NCBI GenBank assembly: GCA_024277675.1
Contig: JAJRUS010000125.1
Location: 1 to 55,192, forward strand
DNA from: a bacterium
GTDB taxonomy: Bacteria; SZUA-182; SZUA-191; JAJRXT01
Length of the DNA: 55,192 bases
Reading direction: 5' to 3'
Shown: one piece after another, positions 1-8,551 of the stretch
How the letters are laid out: each line of letters begins with the position of its first letter
How positions within the stretch are numbered: the stretch's first letter is position 1
Notes under the pieces: generated by a model
The model's database searches: none
Seen by the model: only the letters and a program-made list of their open reading frames with translations
Told to the model about the DNA's origin: nothing
Translations under genes and position numbers: made by a program

Positions 1-22
1 GCCCGTTCTCTTTCTTTAGCAT
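1..22 (-). CDS. 5' end of a gene leaving the window (first 7 codons)
   Basis: An ATG at 20-22 read leftwards opens the peptide MLKKENG before the window ends. It is preceded by an AGGAG Shine-Dalgarno (complement of 30-34) at 7-nt spacing and by a near-consensus promoter at 61-89. Start, SD and promoter are all in register, so a real gene is likely, but nothing can be said about its product. Confidence 0.5.
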
Positions 23-58
23 GTAACTTCTCCTGGGTTGGGTGTGTTAGTTACATGC
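19..58 (-). promoter_or_regulatory. 10-bp perfect inverted repeat spanning the start codon
   Basis: Positions 19-28 (GCATGTAACT) and 49-58 (AGTTACATGC) are perfect inverted repeats separated by 20 bp. The gene-proximal arm contains the start codon of the leftward gene and the loop contains its SD. The distal arm lies at the expected transcription start. It could be a repressor operator or a start-codon-sequestering hairpin; the sequence alone does not decide. Confidence 0.45.
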
Positions 59-60
59 AT

Positions 61-89
61 ATTATATCAGACTTATCGTGTTATTACAA
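61..89 (-). promoter_or_regulatory. sigma70-type promoter for the leftward gene
   Basis: Read on the minus strand: TTGTAA (84-89), a 17-bp spacer, then TATAAT (61-66). Predicted transcription starts near position 54, giving a leader of about 32 nt before the ATG at 22. Confidence 0.65.
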
Positions 90-334
90 CTATATATTAC
101 CAACGTCTTACATAATGCCCCCTTATTGGCGACACTCCCATTCAGTTTTTGCATTTGCTTACCCCCTTTCCACTTAAGCTGTGAGGATGCACAATCCAAC
201 GCATGAACAACTGTTCAGGCATAATATTAACCATAATGGTATCGAATGTCAAGTGCTTTTTGGGTATAATAGTTTTAAAATTGATGTTAAGCTGTCTTTA
301 GTAACCATATATATTAACCATGGAGGGAAGAAAT

Positions 335-652
335 ATGCTAAGGAAGACAAGTATAGGTTTGCTTTTTATCCTCGTTATGTTGGCTGGAAGCTTAATCTAT
401 TTTTTTTCAGCCCGGCTTACTTCTGCCGAGCAACCGTATCAAATTGCACTCAGCAGGGGTAAAGTAAATGTTATTATAAGGGAATTAGAGGCAAGGATAG
501 ACGGCAGGATAAAACTGCTGGAAGTAGAGGTGGAAAAACTCCAGCAGGAATCAGCGGCACTACAGGAAAACCTTACGGTTTATGAAACAGAGACGGGCAA
601 GGAATTAAGTGAATTAAGGAAGTTATTGGAAGCAGGGCCGGCCGGAAATTAA
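335..652 (+). CDS. Small membrane-anchored coiled-coil protein
   Basis: A 105-residue protein of unknown function. I chose the ATG at 335 because GGAGGG (322-327) sits 7 nt upstream; an in-frame ATG at 320 overlaps that SD. Residues about 7-25 form one hydrophobic helix (GLLFILVMLAGSLIYFF), a signal anchor. The rest is a charged heptad-like helix rich in Glu, Leu and Lys (about residues 45-95), predicted coiled coil, probably outside the membrane. A TATAAT box at 264-269 could be its -10. No family recognised; it stands alone. Confidence 0.6.
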   Translation: MLRKTSIGLLFILVMLAGSLIYFFSARLTSAEQPYQIALSRGKVNVIIRELEARIDGRIKLLEVEVEKLQQESAALQENLTVYETETGKELSELRKLLEAGPAGN

Positions 653-783
653 CTAAACAAGCTCAGGCAGCGGGAGCGTGGCCCCCCTCCCCCTGGTCTA
701 ATAAACCGCAGATAGCAACCGGCGGGCTTTAAGGACATAAGAGCGGGGTCAGGTCCCGACCGGGCTGTTGCCCCAATATAGAG

Positions 784-978
784 TTATTTTTTGACTGAGG
801 CTATAAATTTACTGATTGAGCGGTCATAAGTCCTTTCAGCTTCCGCTGGAAACAGGCAGCCGGGTAATTCATCGGCTTGTCTGTGATACTGGATGCACTG
901 ACAGCAATTACCTTTGCGGCTGCAGGGTTCATAGGTGCAAGTGCAGGAATTCATGTTTTGCCGGGTGTTACATTCCAT
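784..978 (-). CDS. DUF6485 family cysteine-rich protein
   Basis: A 64-residue protein with the pattern seen in DUF6485: an N-terminal MEC, then [17 protein letters not shown], an HR pair, a LPGCLFP segment and a YDRSI tail. The clustered Cys residues suggest metal binding; the function is unknown. The start at 978 has AGGAGG 7 nt upstream; a longer in-frame version would begin inside the leader. It lies alone downstream of the UPF0182 gene on the same strand. Confidence 0.75.
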   Translation of the reverse strand: MECNTRQNMNSCTCTYEPCSRKGNCCQCIQYHRQADELPGCLFPAEAERTYDRSISKFIASVKK

Positions 979-1058
979 ATTGTACCTCCTGAATAATCCA
1001 TAAAAGACCAGAATCCTGGGAAACACCACACTTAACTTATTGATGGTGATGCGGGCTG

Positions 1059-1084
1059 ATCAGTGTCGTGTGGTCGACGCTGAT
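1059..1084. repeat. 10-bp inverted repeat between the UPF0182 and DUF6485 genes
   Basis: ATCAGTGTCG (1059-1068) and CGACGCTGAT (1075-1084) pair with one G-T wobble over a 6-nt loop. There is no U-run on either side, so it is not a classical terminator; it could be an operator or a transcript-stabilising hairpin. Confidence 0.35.
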
Positions 1085-1125
1085 AATTGTTCCCACCCTG
1101 GCCGCTACGAAGGTTCCGAGCAAGG

Positions 1126-3843
1126 TTACTTCTTAACTCGTTGGGCCATCCGGTTCAATAAGCTTTCCAGTTCCTTCATCTGGAGGCCGTAATTGGCCCA
1201 GTCCCCTTGCTTTAAATATTCCTGAGCCTTGGCATAGTGTGTTTGAGCCTTGATGGTCAATTCCTTTAATGGCAAGGCGCTAAGGGTAGCCTCGGTGGCC
1301 GCCGGGACTGTTTTTCCCCCGGCCGGGGATTCTGTTCCAAACACCGCTTGCAGGGCTTTATCCAACGTGTCCCGCATGGCGATGCGCTTGTTGAAGGCCA
1401 CAATTATTCTCTTTAGTTCGGGTATCTGCCCGGTAGTGGCCTGCAGGTACAGGGGTTTTATATAAAGCAGAGACTGCTGAATGGGAATGACCAATAAGTC
1501 CCCCGGAACCACCTCGGATCCCCTTTGCCCCCACAGGGTCAATTCGCTGGAAATCTTGGTCTCCTGGTTTATGCGGGCTTCAATCTGCATCGGGCCAAAG
1601 ATGAGTTTGTCTTTGGAAAACTTATAGACAATGAGGTTGCCATAAGTGGGCAGGTCACAGCGGGCAGCCAGCCAGGAAATCATGTTGTTTTTGTTGCTGG
1701 GGGTGAAGGGGAGCATAAGCAGAAACTCCTCTTTCTTTTCCTTGGGCAGTCTCATGATCAGGTAATAGGGTCTCATCGGCTGTTCTATCCCCTCATAGGT
1801 TTCCCTCGGTATACCCCACTGATCTTCCTTATTGTAAAACACCTGGACATCCTGCATATGGTAAGTGGTATACAGGGATGCCTGGATATTAAACAGGTCT
1901 TCGGGATAGCGTATATGGGCCTGCAGCCCCTTCGGCAGGTCATTATATGATTTGAATAGCTGCGGAAATATGTTCTGATAGGTTTGGATTAAGGGGTCGG
2001 CGGGGTCCACTACATAAAAGTTTACCTCGCCATTATAAGCGTCAATAACCACTTTAACTGAATTACGGATGTAGTTTAAGCTGCGCTGGTAAGGCTGGGA
2101 ATAGGGGTATTTATCAGTAGTGGTATAAGCATCTATCATCCAGTACAACTTACCCTTTGCCACCACCAGATAGGGGTTCCGGTCGTATTTAAGGAAGGGG
2201 GCAATGGCATTGACCCGCTTAATGATGTTGCGGTAAAACATAATCCGGCTATGCGAAGCCACATAGCTGCTAAAGAAAATTTGCGTATCTGCGAAGCGAG
2301 AGGCAAACACAAATTTCCTGAAGCTGGATGATATGGGAACCCCGCCCCGTCCGGCATACATACTGAATACATTTTTATCGCCCTTGGGATAATCAAATTC
2401 CTTGGTAGTGGTGTTTGTAATTATATAATCATAGTTTTCTTCTCCATAATATATCTCGGGACGGCTGATTTTGAGATTTCCAAACGAAGTGGGGGGTATG
2501 TCTTTGATGAACAAATTGGGTAGCCCCTCCGAAGTAACCTGATTCACCGGCGAAAGGCAAAGCCCGTAGCCATGGGTATATTTAAGGTGAATATTCTCCC
2601 AGGTCTGGGCGGTGGGCGGCAATTTAGAAGCCAGCAGTTCGCGGGCCGAGAGCATTACCTGTAAATACTTATCCCCCAGGTTATAGCGATCCACATCTAC
2701 ATTAATAAACTTATAATACAGGCGCATCTCCTGAATCTCGTTATATGTTCGCTTCAACGGACGCTTATCCCAGAGCTTGATATTGTCTATGGTGGGCTGA
2801 TTCTGCTTTAAGCCGGTTATGGTAAGATTGTCATCGGCTAAAAAGTCCTTCTCGGCTATCTTATCCAGATTATAGGCCTGTCGGGTATAGTCAATATTAT
2901 ACTTGATATAGGGGGATTCCTTCTGAAGTTCAGTGGGTTCCACCACAAATTTCTGGATAATCCCAGGATAAACAGTTCCCAATAAGAGGGAAACCCCCAC
3001 TAATACACCCACTCCAGCCAGGGCCGGCTTCCAGTTGCGACTACCTGTAGTAGTAAAAAACACCAGCGCACACCCTAGGGCCACCACCAATGTAGCCCAA
3101 TAGCCTATGAGCTGGGCATGGATGTCGGTGTAGCTGGCCCCGAAGACCACCCCGCGTTGGGAATAAAGAAGTTCAAACATCTTTAAGCGCTCTTGTCCGG
3201 CAAATATGATGAGCATAATTCCGCCCAGGATGGACAGATGTATTTTAACCCGCCGCGTTATATGGAACCCATCGGATTCAAACCGCAGGATTGCACCCTT
3301 GACATAAATAAAGCCCACCAATATAGCAGTAATAACGAATGCAAAAAGTAGCCAGCTCAGCAGAAAGTAATAAAAGGGATAGGAGAAAACATAGAAGGAA
3401 ATATCCTTGCCGAAAATGGGGTCGGTAATGGCAAAGGGGCGCTGGTAAAAGAACTTTAGTACATTTTGCCACTGGGGCACCGTTATAAAGCCTAAAAATA
3501 TACTTAATATAATCGACACCGCTAACAGCAGGAGACTTATAACTTGGGGTTTAATATATACATTTTGAACACCGTCGTAATCCCGCCGGCTAAACTTCCA
3601 TTCGGTTCCCTCTGACCCTGATTTGTAGGCCAGACGGACATTGGGATATACGATCAATAAAGCCAGACACCCCATCAACACCCCCAGCCCCAGTTTAGTC
3701 CCGAAGATAGTCCAGAATACCAGGCGGTAGCCTACATTCTTGAACCACAGGTACTCAGAATAAAAATACAAGCCCCTGGTGCTGAAGAGGAACAACACAA
3801 AAACCCCAATTAATAATATAAGCAGCGGCCTGTTTTTACGCAT
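1126..3843 (-). CDS. UPF0182 family large membrane protein
   Basis: 905 residues, the usual size of UPF0182, a family of unknown function found in Firmicutes, Actinobacteria, Cyanobacteria and other phyla. Seven hydrophobic helices fill about the first 310 residues. A large, Tyr- and Pro-rich soluble domain follows, presumably outside the cytoplasm, then a short charged C-terminal helix. The start ATG at 3843 overlaps the stop of the upstream truncated HEPN gene (TAATG), so the two are translationally coupled. No truncation is visible. The family assignment is firm; no role is claimed. Confidence 0.9.
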   Translation of the reverse strand: MRKNRPLLILLIGVFVLFLFSTRGLYFYSEYLWFKNVGYRLVFWTIFGTKLGLGVLMGCLALLIVYPNVRLAYKSGSEGTEWKFSRRDYDGVQNVYIKPQVISLLLLAVSIILSIFLGFITVPQWQNVLKFFYQRPFAITDPIFGKDISFYVFSYPFYYFLLSWLLFAFVITAILVGFIYVKGAILRFESDGFHITRRVKIHLSILGGIMLIIFAGQERLKMFELLYSQRGVVFGASYTDIHAQLIGYWATLVVALGCALVFFTTTGSRNWKPALAGVGVLVGVSLLLGTVYPGIIQKFVVEPTELQKESPYIKYNIDYTRQAYNLDKIAEKDFLADDNLTITGLKQNQPTIDNIKLWDKRPLKRTYNEIQEMRLYYKFINVDVDRYNLGDKYLQVMLSARELLASKLPPTAQTWENIHLKYTHGYGLCLSPVNQVTSEGLPNLFIKDIPPTSFGNLKISRPEIYYGEENYDYIITNTTTKEFDYPKGDKNVFSMYAGRGGVPISSSFRKFVFASRFADTQIFFSSYVASHSRIMFYRNIIKRVNAIAPFLKYDRNPYLVVAKGKLYWMIDAYTTTDKYPYSQPYQRSLNYIRNSVKVVIDAYNGEVNFYVVDPADPLIQTYQNIFPQLFKSYNDLPKGLQAHIRYPEDLFNIQASLYTTYHMQDVQVFYNKEDQWGIPRETYEGIEQPMRPYYLIMRLPKEKKEEFLLMLPFTPSNKNNMISWLAARCDLPTYGNLIVYKFSKDKLIFGPMQIEARINQETKISSELTLWGQRGSEVVPGDLLVIPIQQSLLYIKPLYLQATTGQIPELKRIIVAFNKRIAMRDTLDKALQAVFGTESPAGGKTVPAATEATLSALPLKELTIKAQTHYAKAQEYLKQGDWANYGLQMKELESLLNRMAQRVKK

Positions 3844-4151
3844 TAGTCTATCTCCTTGCTTAAAGTGTCAAACCAGCTACCTAATTCAGCCCCAGCAGGC
3901 AGAGTGAGTCCCTCGTGCCGGGCAATTTCAACCAACATTTCCAGGTCGTGAATTAGAGTAAAATGAATATTATGATGCAAAAATACAGCTTTTAAAGATT
4001 TTTCCACAGGCGGCTGAGAGTGGAAGCGAGCTAACTCCGGGAGGACATCTTTGTTGGTTATCCTTAGTCGGGCAAGGGCAAGATTACCTTTGGCGCAGGT
4101 TAGCCATTCGTGAGGAGAACCAGGCATAAATTTATTAGGCTGATTTTTCAT
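3843..4151 (-). CDS. Truncated HEPN-domain protein (remnant of an MNT/HEPN pair)
   Basis: 102 residues. It keeps the HEPN N-terminal layout: an EWL motif near residue 15, the ALARLR helix, then LARFHSQPPVEKSLKAVFLHH, where intact relatives usually have CFHxQQAAEKxLKA. A HDLEML segment and LTLPAG follow, but the reading ends at WFDTLSKEID. Typical members continue another 25-30 residues. The start overlaps the end of a decayed nucleotidyltransferase, the usual arrangement of MNT/HEPN toxin-antitoxin pairs. The altered QQAAEK motif, the missing C-terminus and the dead partner suggest a non-functional or repurposed remnant. Confidence 0.7.
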   Translation of the reverse strand: MKNQPNKFMPGSPHEWLTCAKGNLALARLRITNKDVLPELARFHSQPPVEKSLKAVFLHHNIHFTLIHDLEMLVEIARHEGLTLPAGAELGSWFDTLSKEID

Positions 4152-4396
4152 AAATCACCTGACCTGCCTTCAAAGCTGAAACATAGATTAGCCCTGGCGC
4201 ATCAGAGAACCTGGATAAATCTACCTTGCATACCACGATAACATATAAAGGCATTAAAATTCCTCTAAAGGGTTTTCGAACCTGCACACTTTCCCAGCGG
4301 CAAATTTTTATATCATCAGTTACCTACTACCAAAATATCAAGGTCGCTGTTTAATTTAATAGAAAACCAGCGGTTTAGAACTCCATAAAAATTAGG
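4135..4396 (-). pseudogene. Decayed MNT-type nucleotidyltransferase (antitoxin) gene
   Basis: Two frames carry pieces of one MNT domain. In the upstream piece the residues SDLDILVV (4325-4348) match the catalytic strand of minimal nucleotidyltransferases, preceded by a degenerate FYGV where the family has FGS; that frame ends at a TGA right after VVGN. The second piece starts at about 4316 in another frame and reads through PFRGILMPLYVIVV to DAPGLIYVSALKAGQVIYE, the standard C-terminus of these proteins, stopping at 4135. One frameshift plus loss of the N-terminus and GS motif explains it. Its end overlaps the HEPN start by 17 nt. Confidence 0.65.
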
Positions 4397-4706
4397 TTAC
4401 TATAACACCTTTAACCCAACAATCAAATGAAAAAAAGGGGGGTATATTTCAAGCTGCTTACCGGCTTAACCCGACATCCGGCATAGGATGTCGATTTCCT
4501 CCTTGCAAGATGGCTGGTTTAGGTTTATACTTGAGATATACTTGGGCTCCTTTTTTGGTTGATATTCTTGATCATTTTGCATGTCGAGTATATCGCAAAG
4601 GGGGCCTTTTATCTATTTAATTAGTTGTTTTGTATAACAAAACCTCACTTCAAAAAGATGCGGAAGTTTACTCGTAAATTTTGATTTTTCTATCAGGGAA
4701 CATTAT
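4397..4706. other. Gap without a gene; one 8-bp hairpin
   Basis: AT-rich intergenic stretch between the decayed toxin-antitoxin pair and the radical SAM gene. It holds a perfect hairpin, CGACATCC (4472-4479) with GGATGTCG (4486-4493), without a U-run. I see no open frame or clear promoter. Confidence 0.4.
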
Positions 4707-5669
4707 ATGGAAGGCTTAATCGGAATTACTTATCGCTGCAATGCCAAGTGTTACATGTGCAATACCTGGAAATTTCCCACCAAGAAGGAGGCAGAGTTAA
4801 AGCTAGAATACTATGAAAAACTGCCTCAGATGAAATTTACCAATATCACCGGCGGAGAACCGTTTTTGAGGGAAGATGTCGGGGAAATCGTTAAGCTGAT
4901 CAAGCGGAAGACCAAAAGGATAGTAATAAGCACTAATGGTTTTTTCACCGAACGGATATTGGCGTTTGCAGAAAAAAATCCGGATGTCGGGGTTCGTATA
5001 AGCCTGGAGGGGCTGTCTGAAACAAACGATAAACTGCGGGGGATAAAGCATGGATTCGACAGGGGCTTGAGAACCCTGATTGAGCTTAAGGCTATGGGAT
5101 TAAAGGATATCGGGTTTGGGATTACCGTATCCGATAGTAATGCCGGCGATCTGTTGGCTCTTTATAAACTCGCCCACGCCATGCGAGTCGAGTTTGCTAC
5201 GGCTGTATTGCATAATTCATATTACTTCCATAAATTTGACAACCGGATTAATGATAAGGATAAAGTGGTTCTGGAATTTCAAAAACTAATCGGCGAATTC
5301 TTTTCCACCGGAAAAATCAAAAATTGGTACAGAGCCTATTTTAATTATGGGATCATTAATTATATTCATGGCGGTGAAAGGCTCCTGCCCTGTAAAGTGG
5401 GCACCGACGTTTTTTTCATGGACCCCTTTGGCGAGGTCAGGCCCTGCAATGCCATGGAAGAAAGCATGGGTAATATAAAAGAAGTGGATTTTATGAAAAT
5501 ATGGAATGGCGAAAAAGCCCGGGCGGTAAGAGAAAAAGTAGCCAAATGCGATAAACACTGCTGGATGATGGGCAGTGTGGCCCCCGCTATAAAACAGAAT
5601 ATGCTGAAAACGACCTTATGGATACTCAAAAACAGAAAATGTTATAAACAAATAAGTGAAAAAAATTAG
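4707..5669 (+). CDS. Radical SAM protein with SPASM-like C-terminus
   Basis: 320 residues. C11, C15 and C18 form the CX3CX2C motif that binds the radical SAM 4Fe-4S cluster, followed by the ITGGEPFL motif for SAM binding. The C-terminal part has LLPCKVG, then a DPFGEVRPCN segment and CDKHC, the Cys layout of a SPASM/twitch domain that binds auxiliary clusters. The N-terminus is short: only 10 residues precede the first Cys, and no in-frame ATG/GTG/TTG lies upstream before a stop. The SD is weak (AGGGA). Its stop overlaps the start of the next gene by 14 nt. It may modify a glycan precursor or peptide; the substrate is unknown. Confidence 0.8.
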   Translation: MEGLIGITYRCNAKCYMCNTWKFPTKKEAELKLEYYEKLPQMKFTNITGGEPFLREDVGEIVKLIKRKTKRIVISTNGFFTERILAFAEKNPDVGVRISLEGLSETNDKLRGIKHGFDRGLRTLIELKAMGLKDIGFGITVSDSNAGDLLALYKLAHAMRVEFATAVLHNSYYFHKFDNRINDKDKVVLEFQKLIGEFFSTGKIKNWYRAYFNYGIINYIHGGERLLPCKVGTDVFFMDPFGEVRPCNAMEESMGNIKEVDFMKIWNGEKARAVREKVAKCDKHCWMMGSVAPAIKQNMLKTTLWILKNRKCYKQISEKN

Positions 5670-6783
5670 AATCGCCGTCATCGGAACCAGGGGTTTCCCC
5701 GGGGTGCAGGGGGGGGTGGAGGCCCACTGCCAGGAGTTATATCCCCGACTGGCCGCCAGCGGTTGTAAGGTTACCATCTTTGCCCGCAGGGGCTATGTTG
5801 ATCCCGATATAAAAACCTGGCAGGGGGTAAAGATTGTTCCCCTGTGGTCACCCCGTAGAAAAAGTCTGGAAGCGATACTTCATACCCTGTGGGGTTCCCT
5901 GCAGATTATCGGCCGCCGCAAACAATATGATGTGGTTCATATGCATGCCATCGGCCCCTCTTTATTTGTCCCGCTGATACGCCTAGCCGGATTGCCGGTG
6001 GTAGTCACCAACCACGGGCCGGACTATAACCGCCATAAGTGGGGATATTTCGCTAAGAAAACATTAAGGCTTGGCGAATGGGCGGGAACCAGTTTTGCCT
6101 CTGCCGTTATTTGCGTATCCCGTCATATTCAGGACTCGCTTAAAAAAGATTATGGGCGGACGACTTTTTACATTCCAAACGGGGTGGTTATTCCACAGAA
6201 GGTATCCGCCGGCGATACTTTAAAGCAATATAATTTAAAACCGGGTAATTATGCCCTGACGGTGGGGCGCTTAGTGCCGGAGAAGGGATTCCACGATTTA
6301 GTGGAGGCTTTCAGCAAAATTTCCACCGACTGGAAGCTGGTAATTGCCGGGGCGGCTGATCATGAGGATGAATACTCCCGTACTATAAAGGCCCGGGCCG
6401 GGGAAAATTCCAATATAGTTATGACCGGGTTTATCAAGGGGATGCCCCTGGCGGAGATATTCTCCAATGCGGGGCTTTTTGTGCTTCCCTCCTATCATGA
6501 GGGGCTTCCAATAGTAATCCTGGAGGCAATGAGTTATGAGCTTCCTGTTTTAGCCACTAATATTCCAGCCAACCTGGAGCTGGTTGTCGACCGGGAGTTC
6601 ACTTTCCCTCCCGGGGACCGGGCCGCCTTAACGGCAAAGCTCATTAAGTTGATGAGACCGCCTTTAGAAAACAGCAAGTTTGCTTTGGAAAATAAGGGGC
6701 GACTGGAGGCTGAGTTTAACTGGGAACGCATCGCCACGGAAACATATACGGTGTACAAAAGGGTTATCGGGATTGCTCCTTAG
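5656..6783 (+). CDS. GT4 family glycosyltransferase
   Basis: 375 residues with a GT-B fold pattern. The N-terminal GTRGFPGVQGGVE loop is typical of family 4 transferases that take a nucleotide-sugar donor. The C-terminal Rossmann half starts at VGRLVPEKGFHDLVEA and has the EX7E-type donor site in SYHEGLPIVILEAMSYELPVL-like sequence near residues 280-300. The GTG start at 5656 lies inside the radical SAM gene, so the two are co-translated and probably act in one pathway, such as surface glycan assembly. Cytoplasmic or membrane-associated; no TM helix. Confidence 0.88.
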   Translation: MKKIRIAVIGTRGFPGVQGGVEAHCQELYPRLAASGCKVTIFARRGYVDPDIKTWQGVKIVPLWSPRRKSLEAILHTLWGSLQIIGRRKQYDVVHMHAIGPSLFVPLIRLAGLPVVVTNHGPDYNRHKWGYFAKKTLRLGEWAGTSFASAVICVSRHIQDSLKKDYGRTTFYIPNGVVIPQKVSAGDTLKQYNLKPGNYALTVGRLVPEKGFHDLVEAFSKISTDWKLVIAGAADHEDEYSRTIKARAGENSNIVMTGFIKGMPLAEIFSNAGLFVLPSYHEGLPIVILEAMSYELPVLATNIPANLELVVDREFTFPPGDRAALTAKLIKLMRPPLENSKFALENKGRLEAEFNWERIATETYTVYKRVIGIAP

Positions 6784-6816
6784 TACCATGCTGACAGTGG
6801 TCGTCAGAAACGGCGC

Positions 6817-8121
6817 TTACTCAGTATAGACCAGGATTGCTGCCGTCTTAGCCGGAACCAGCAAGGTGCCGGCGGGAACCGGCTGGTATTCAAGATAACC
6901 ATCGTAATTTCCATCAACACCCACCGGGCCGCCGCCATGTGGAATAACTTTGCTAAACCCGGAAGCTAACTGGATTGTCGCATCGCGTTTGAAGGGATTT
7001 ACGATGACCATCCCATTCTCAAAATTTCGGATACTAAGCGTCCGGCTGGAATTCAATAACTCCTCGACCCGGTCGGGAAATTCCAGGGGAGTTCCCAGGT
7101 TAATTTCATATTCAGGATAATATTGCAATGGCGCTGAAAATTCGTTGTCAATATCAACAAAATTATAGGCAGAGTATTCGCTGCTGCCGAGCAAATATGC
7201 AGCAACTGCAAATACTCGTTTATCGATATCTTCCATATAAGACTTAGTGCTTGCGTATGCTATTTTGCCCATATTCCCGGCTTTAATTAAATAATTAACA
7301 AACCTCCTCGATTGGGCAGCCGATGTGTATTGATGTCCCGGAAAGAAGATGAATCCCTCTATTATGCCGCCATCGACTCCTTCAAGATAATTATTACAGT
7401 CGGAGCATTTTCTTCCGCTGTCACAATAATCAAGGGCTTCTCTCAGCCCATTAATAATTAATAACTTCTGGGAACCGGTTTTGACGGCTGAAATATGCTC
7501 CTTCATGTCAGTCGCATATACACACTTATTATAACCTGCCGGTAAAGCAGTATATTTACCTCTTGATAAAAAAGGAGCGGCGGCATCGAACATTATACCG
7601 TCTGCTTCTACGGGATGTTCATTGGCCCATTTTATGGTCATGTCGGTCCATTCCGGGTTGCTTATATCCATTAAATAGTTGCCGAAAGCATAATTTTGTA
7701 TTCGATTATTACCGGCATTATGGGCAAATAAGAATTCATTGGCTTCGGATTCCTGCTCTCTTTCAGTGCCTGGTTGTATATGCTTGGAATTAACATAGCC
7801 CAACAGCAGCACATCTGGATTATACCCTTTGAGGGTAGAGTATATAGTTGAGTTAATAAGTGATTCGCCTACCTGGATAATATAGAAATTAGTTGCTGCA
7901 AAGTTAAGCTGTGCTTCCGAAAGTTTCATGCCGGACCATACAACCGTTGCCGGTTTTATCGTAAAATTACAATCTTCAGCGCAGTTGTTAATGGATTCTC
8001 CCGCCTCACAGACCATGTTTCCACATGTCGAGGCAACATATGCATTGCCTGTTTCAGGATGGGATGCTTGAAATAGCATAAAAACACTCACTAAAAACAA
8101 CACGTTAATTATCTTTCGCAT
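6817..8121 (-). CDS. Secreted putative glycoside hydrolase (GHL15-like) with Cys-rich N-terminal motif
   Basis: 434 residues. I chose the ATG at 8121, which has GGAGGG 7 nt upstream; a TTG at 8136 falls on that SD. Residues 1-30 form a signal peptide. A small Cys-rich motif follows, CGNMVCEAGESINNCAEDC, like calcium-binding or dockerin-like tags of secreted proteins. The main domain (about 50-350) resembles the hypothetical glycosyl hydrolase 15 TIM barrel, with LLLGYVNSKHI and ADGIMFDAAAPF segments. The C-terminus looks like a beta-sandwich. Substrate unknown. It converges with the glycosyltransferase gene. Confidence 0.6.
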   Translation of the reverse strand: MRKIINVLFLVSVFMLFQASHPETGNAYVASTCGNMVCEAGESINNCAEDCNFTIKPATVVWSGMKLSEAQLNFAATNFYIIQVGESLINSTIYSTLKGYNPDVLLLGYVNSKHIQPGTEREQESEANEFLFAHNAGNNRIQNYAFGNYLMDISNPEWTDMTIKWANEHPVEADGIMFDAAAPFLSRGKYTALPAGYNKCVYATDMKEHISAVKTGSQKLLIINGLREALDYCDSGRKCSDCNNYLEGVDGGIIEGFIFFPGHQYTSAAQSRRFVNYLIKAGNMGKIAYASTKSYMEDIDKRVFAVAAYLLGSSEYSAYNFVDIDNEFSAPLQYYPEYEINLGTPLEFPDRVEELLNSSRTLSIRNFENGMVIVNPFKRDATIQLASGFSKVIPHGGGPVGVDGNYDGYLEYQPVPAGTLLVPAKTAAILVYTE

Positions 8122-8173
8122 GACCTTACCCTCCAATCATTAAAAGCAGGTAATCCGCCGCTATCCAGCTCAA

Positions 8174-8217
8174 AAGAAGAGTGAAAACGGACTAGAGAAT
8201 ATTAATGAACTCTTCTT
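8174..8217. repeat. 9-bp inverted repeat upstream of the secreted hydrolase gene
   Basis: AAGAAGAGT (8174-8182) and ACTCTTCTT (8209-8217) are perfect inverted repeats 26 bp apart, about 55-95 bp upstream of the start at 8121. They could be an operator or leader hairpin. Confidence 0.35.
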
Positions 8218-8360
8218 GAGCACTATGCTTATCTTTCCCGACAGTTTTGCAATATGTATACCCTTGCCTACGGTTTAGCCTGTCTTTGCGTATAATATAT
8301 ATTACGTGCCGGGGAGATAGTCCTGATAATACAGTTAGTTACGCAAACAAAACAGACTCA

Positions 8361-8410
8361 CATATTTACTTAAGTTACTGAACTGGTGCATATTTGCTTA
8401 AGTTGTTGAA
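8361..8410. repeat. Two 22-bp near-identical direct repeats
   Basis: Positions 8361-8382 and 8389-8410 share the pattern CATATTTRCTTAAGTTRYTGAA with three differences and a 28-bp period. The function is unknown; paired direct repeats of this size can be regulator sites. Confidence 0.45.
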
Positions 8411-8551
8411 TTCACATGTAATTCAGCTTGCCAGCCGGCAAGTCACAAGTACTTGATTTTCTTATTGTTTTTGCTTTAAAAAACCTAAAAAACACACGAG
8501 CCCAACAGAAAACCAAAATAATCGGGTATAAAACTACATATCAGTAAAATA

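Noticed and set aside
653-783. GGGGTCAGGTCCCGACC-like short palindrome downstream of the coiled-coil gene, possibly a transposon footprint
   Set aside because: Only one copy is in the window and no transposase, terminal repeat or target duplication accompanies it.
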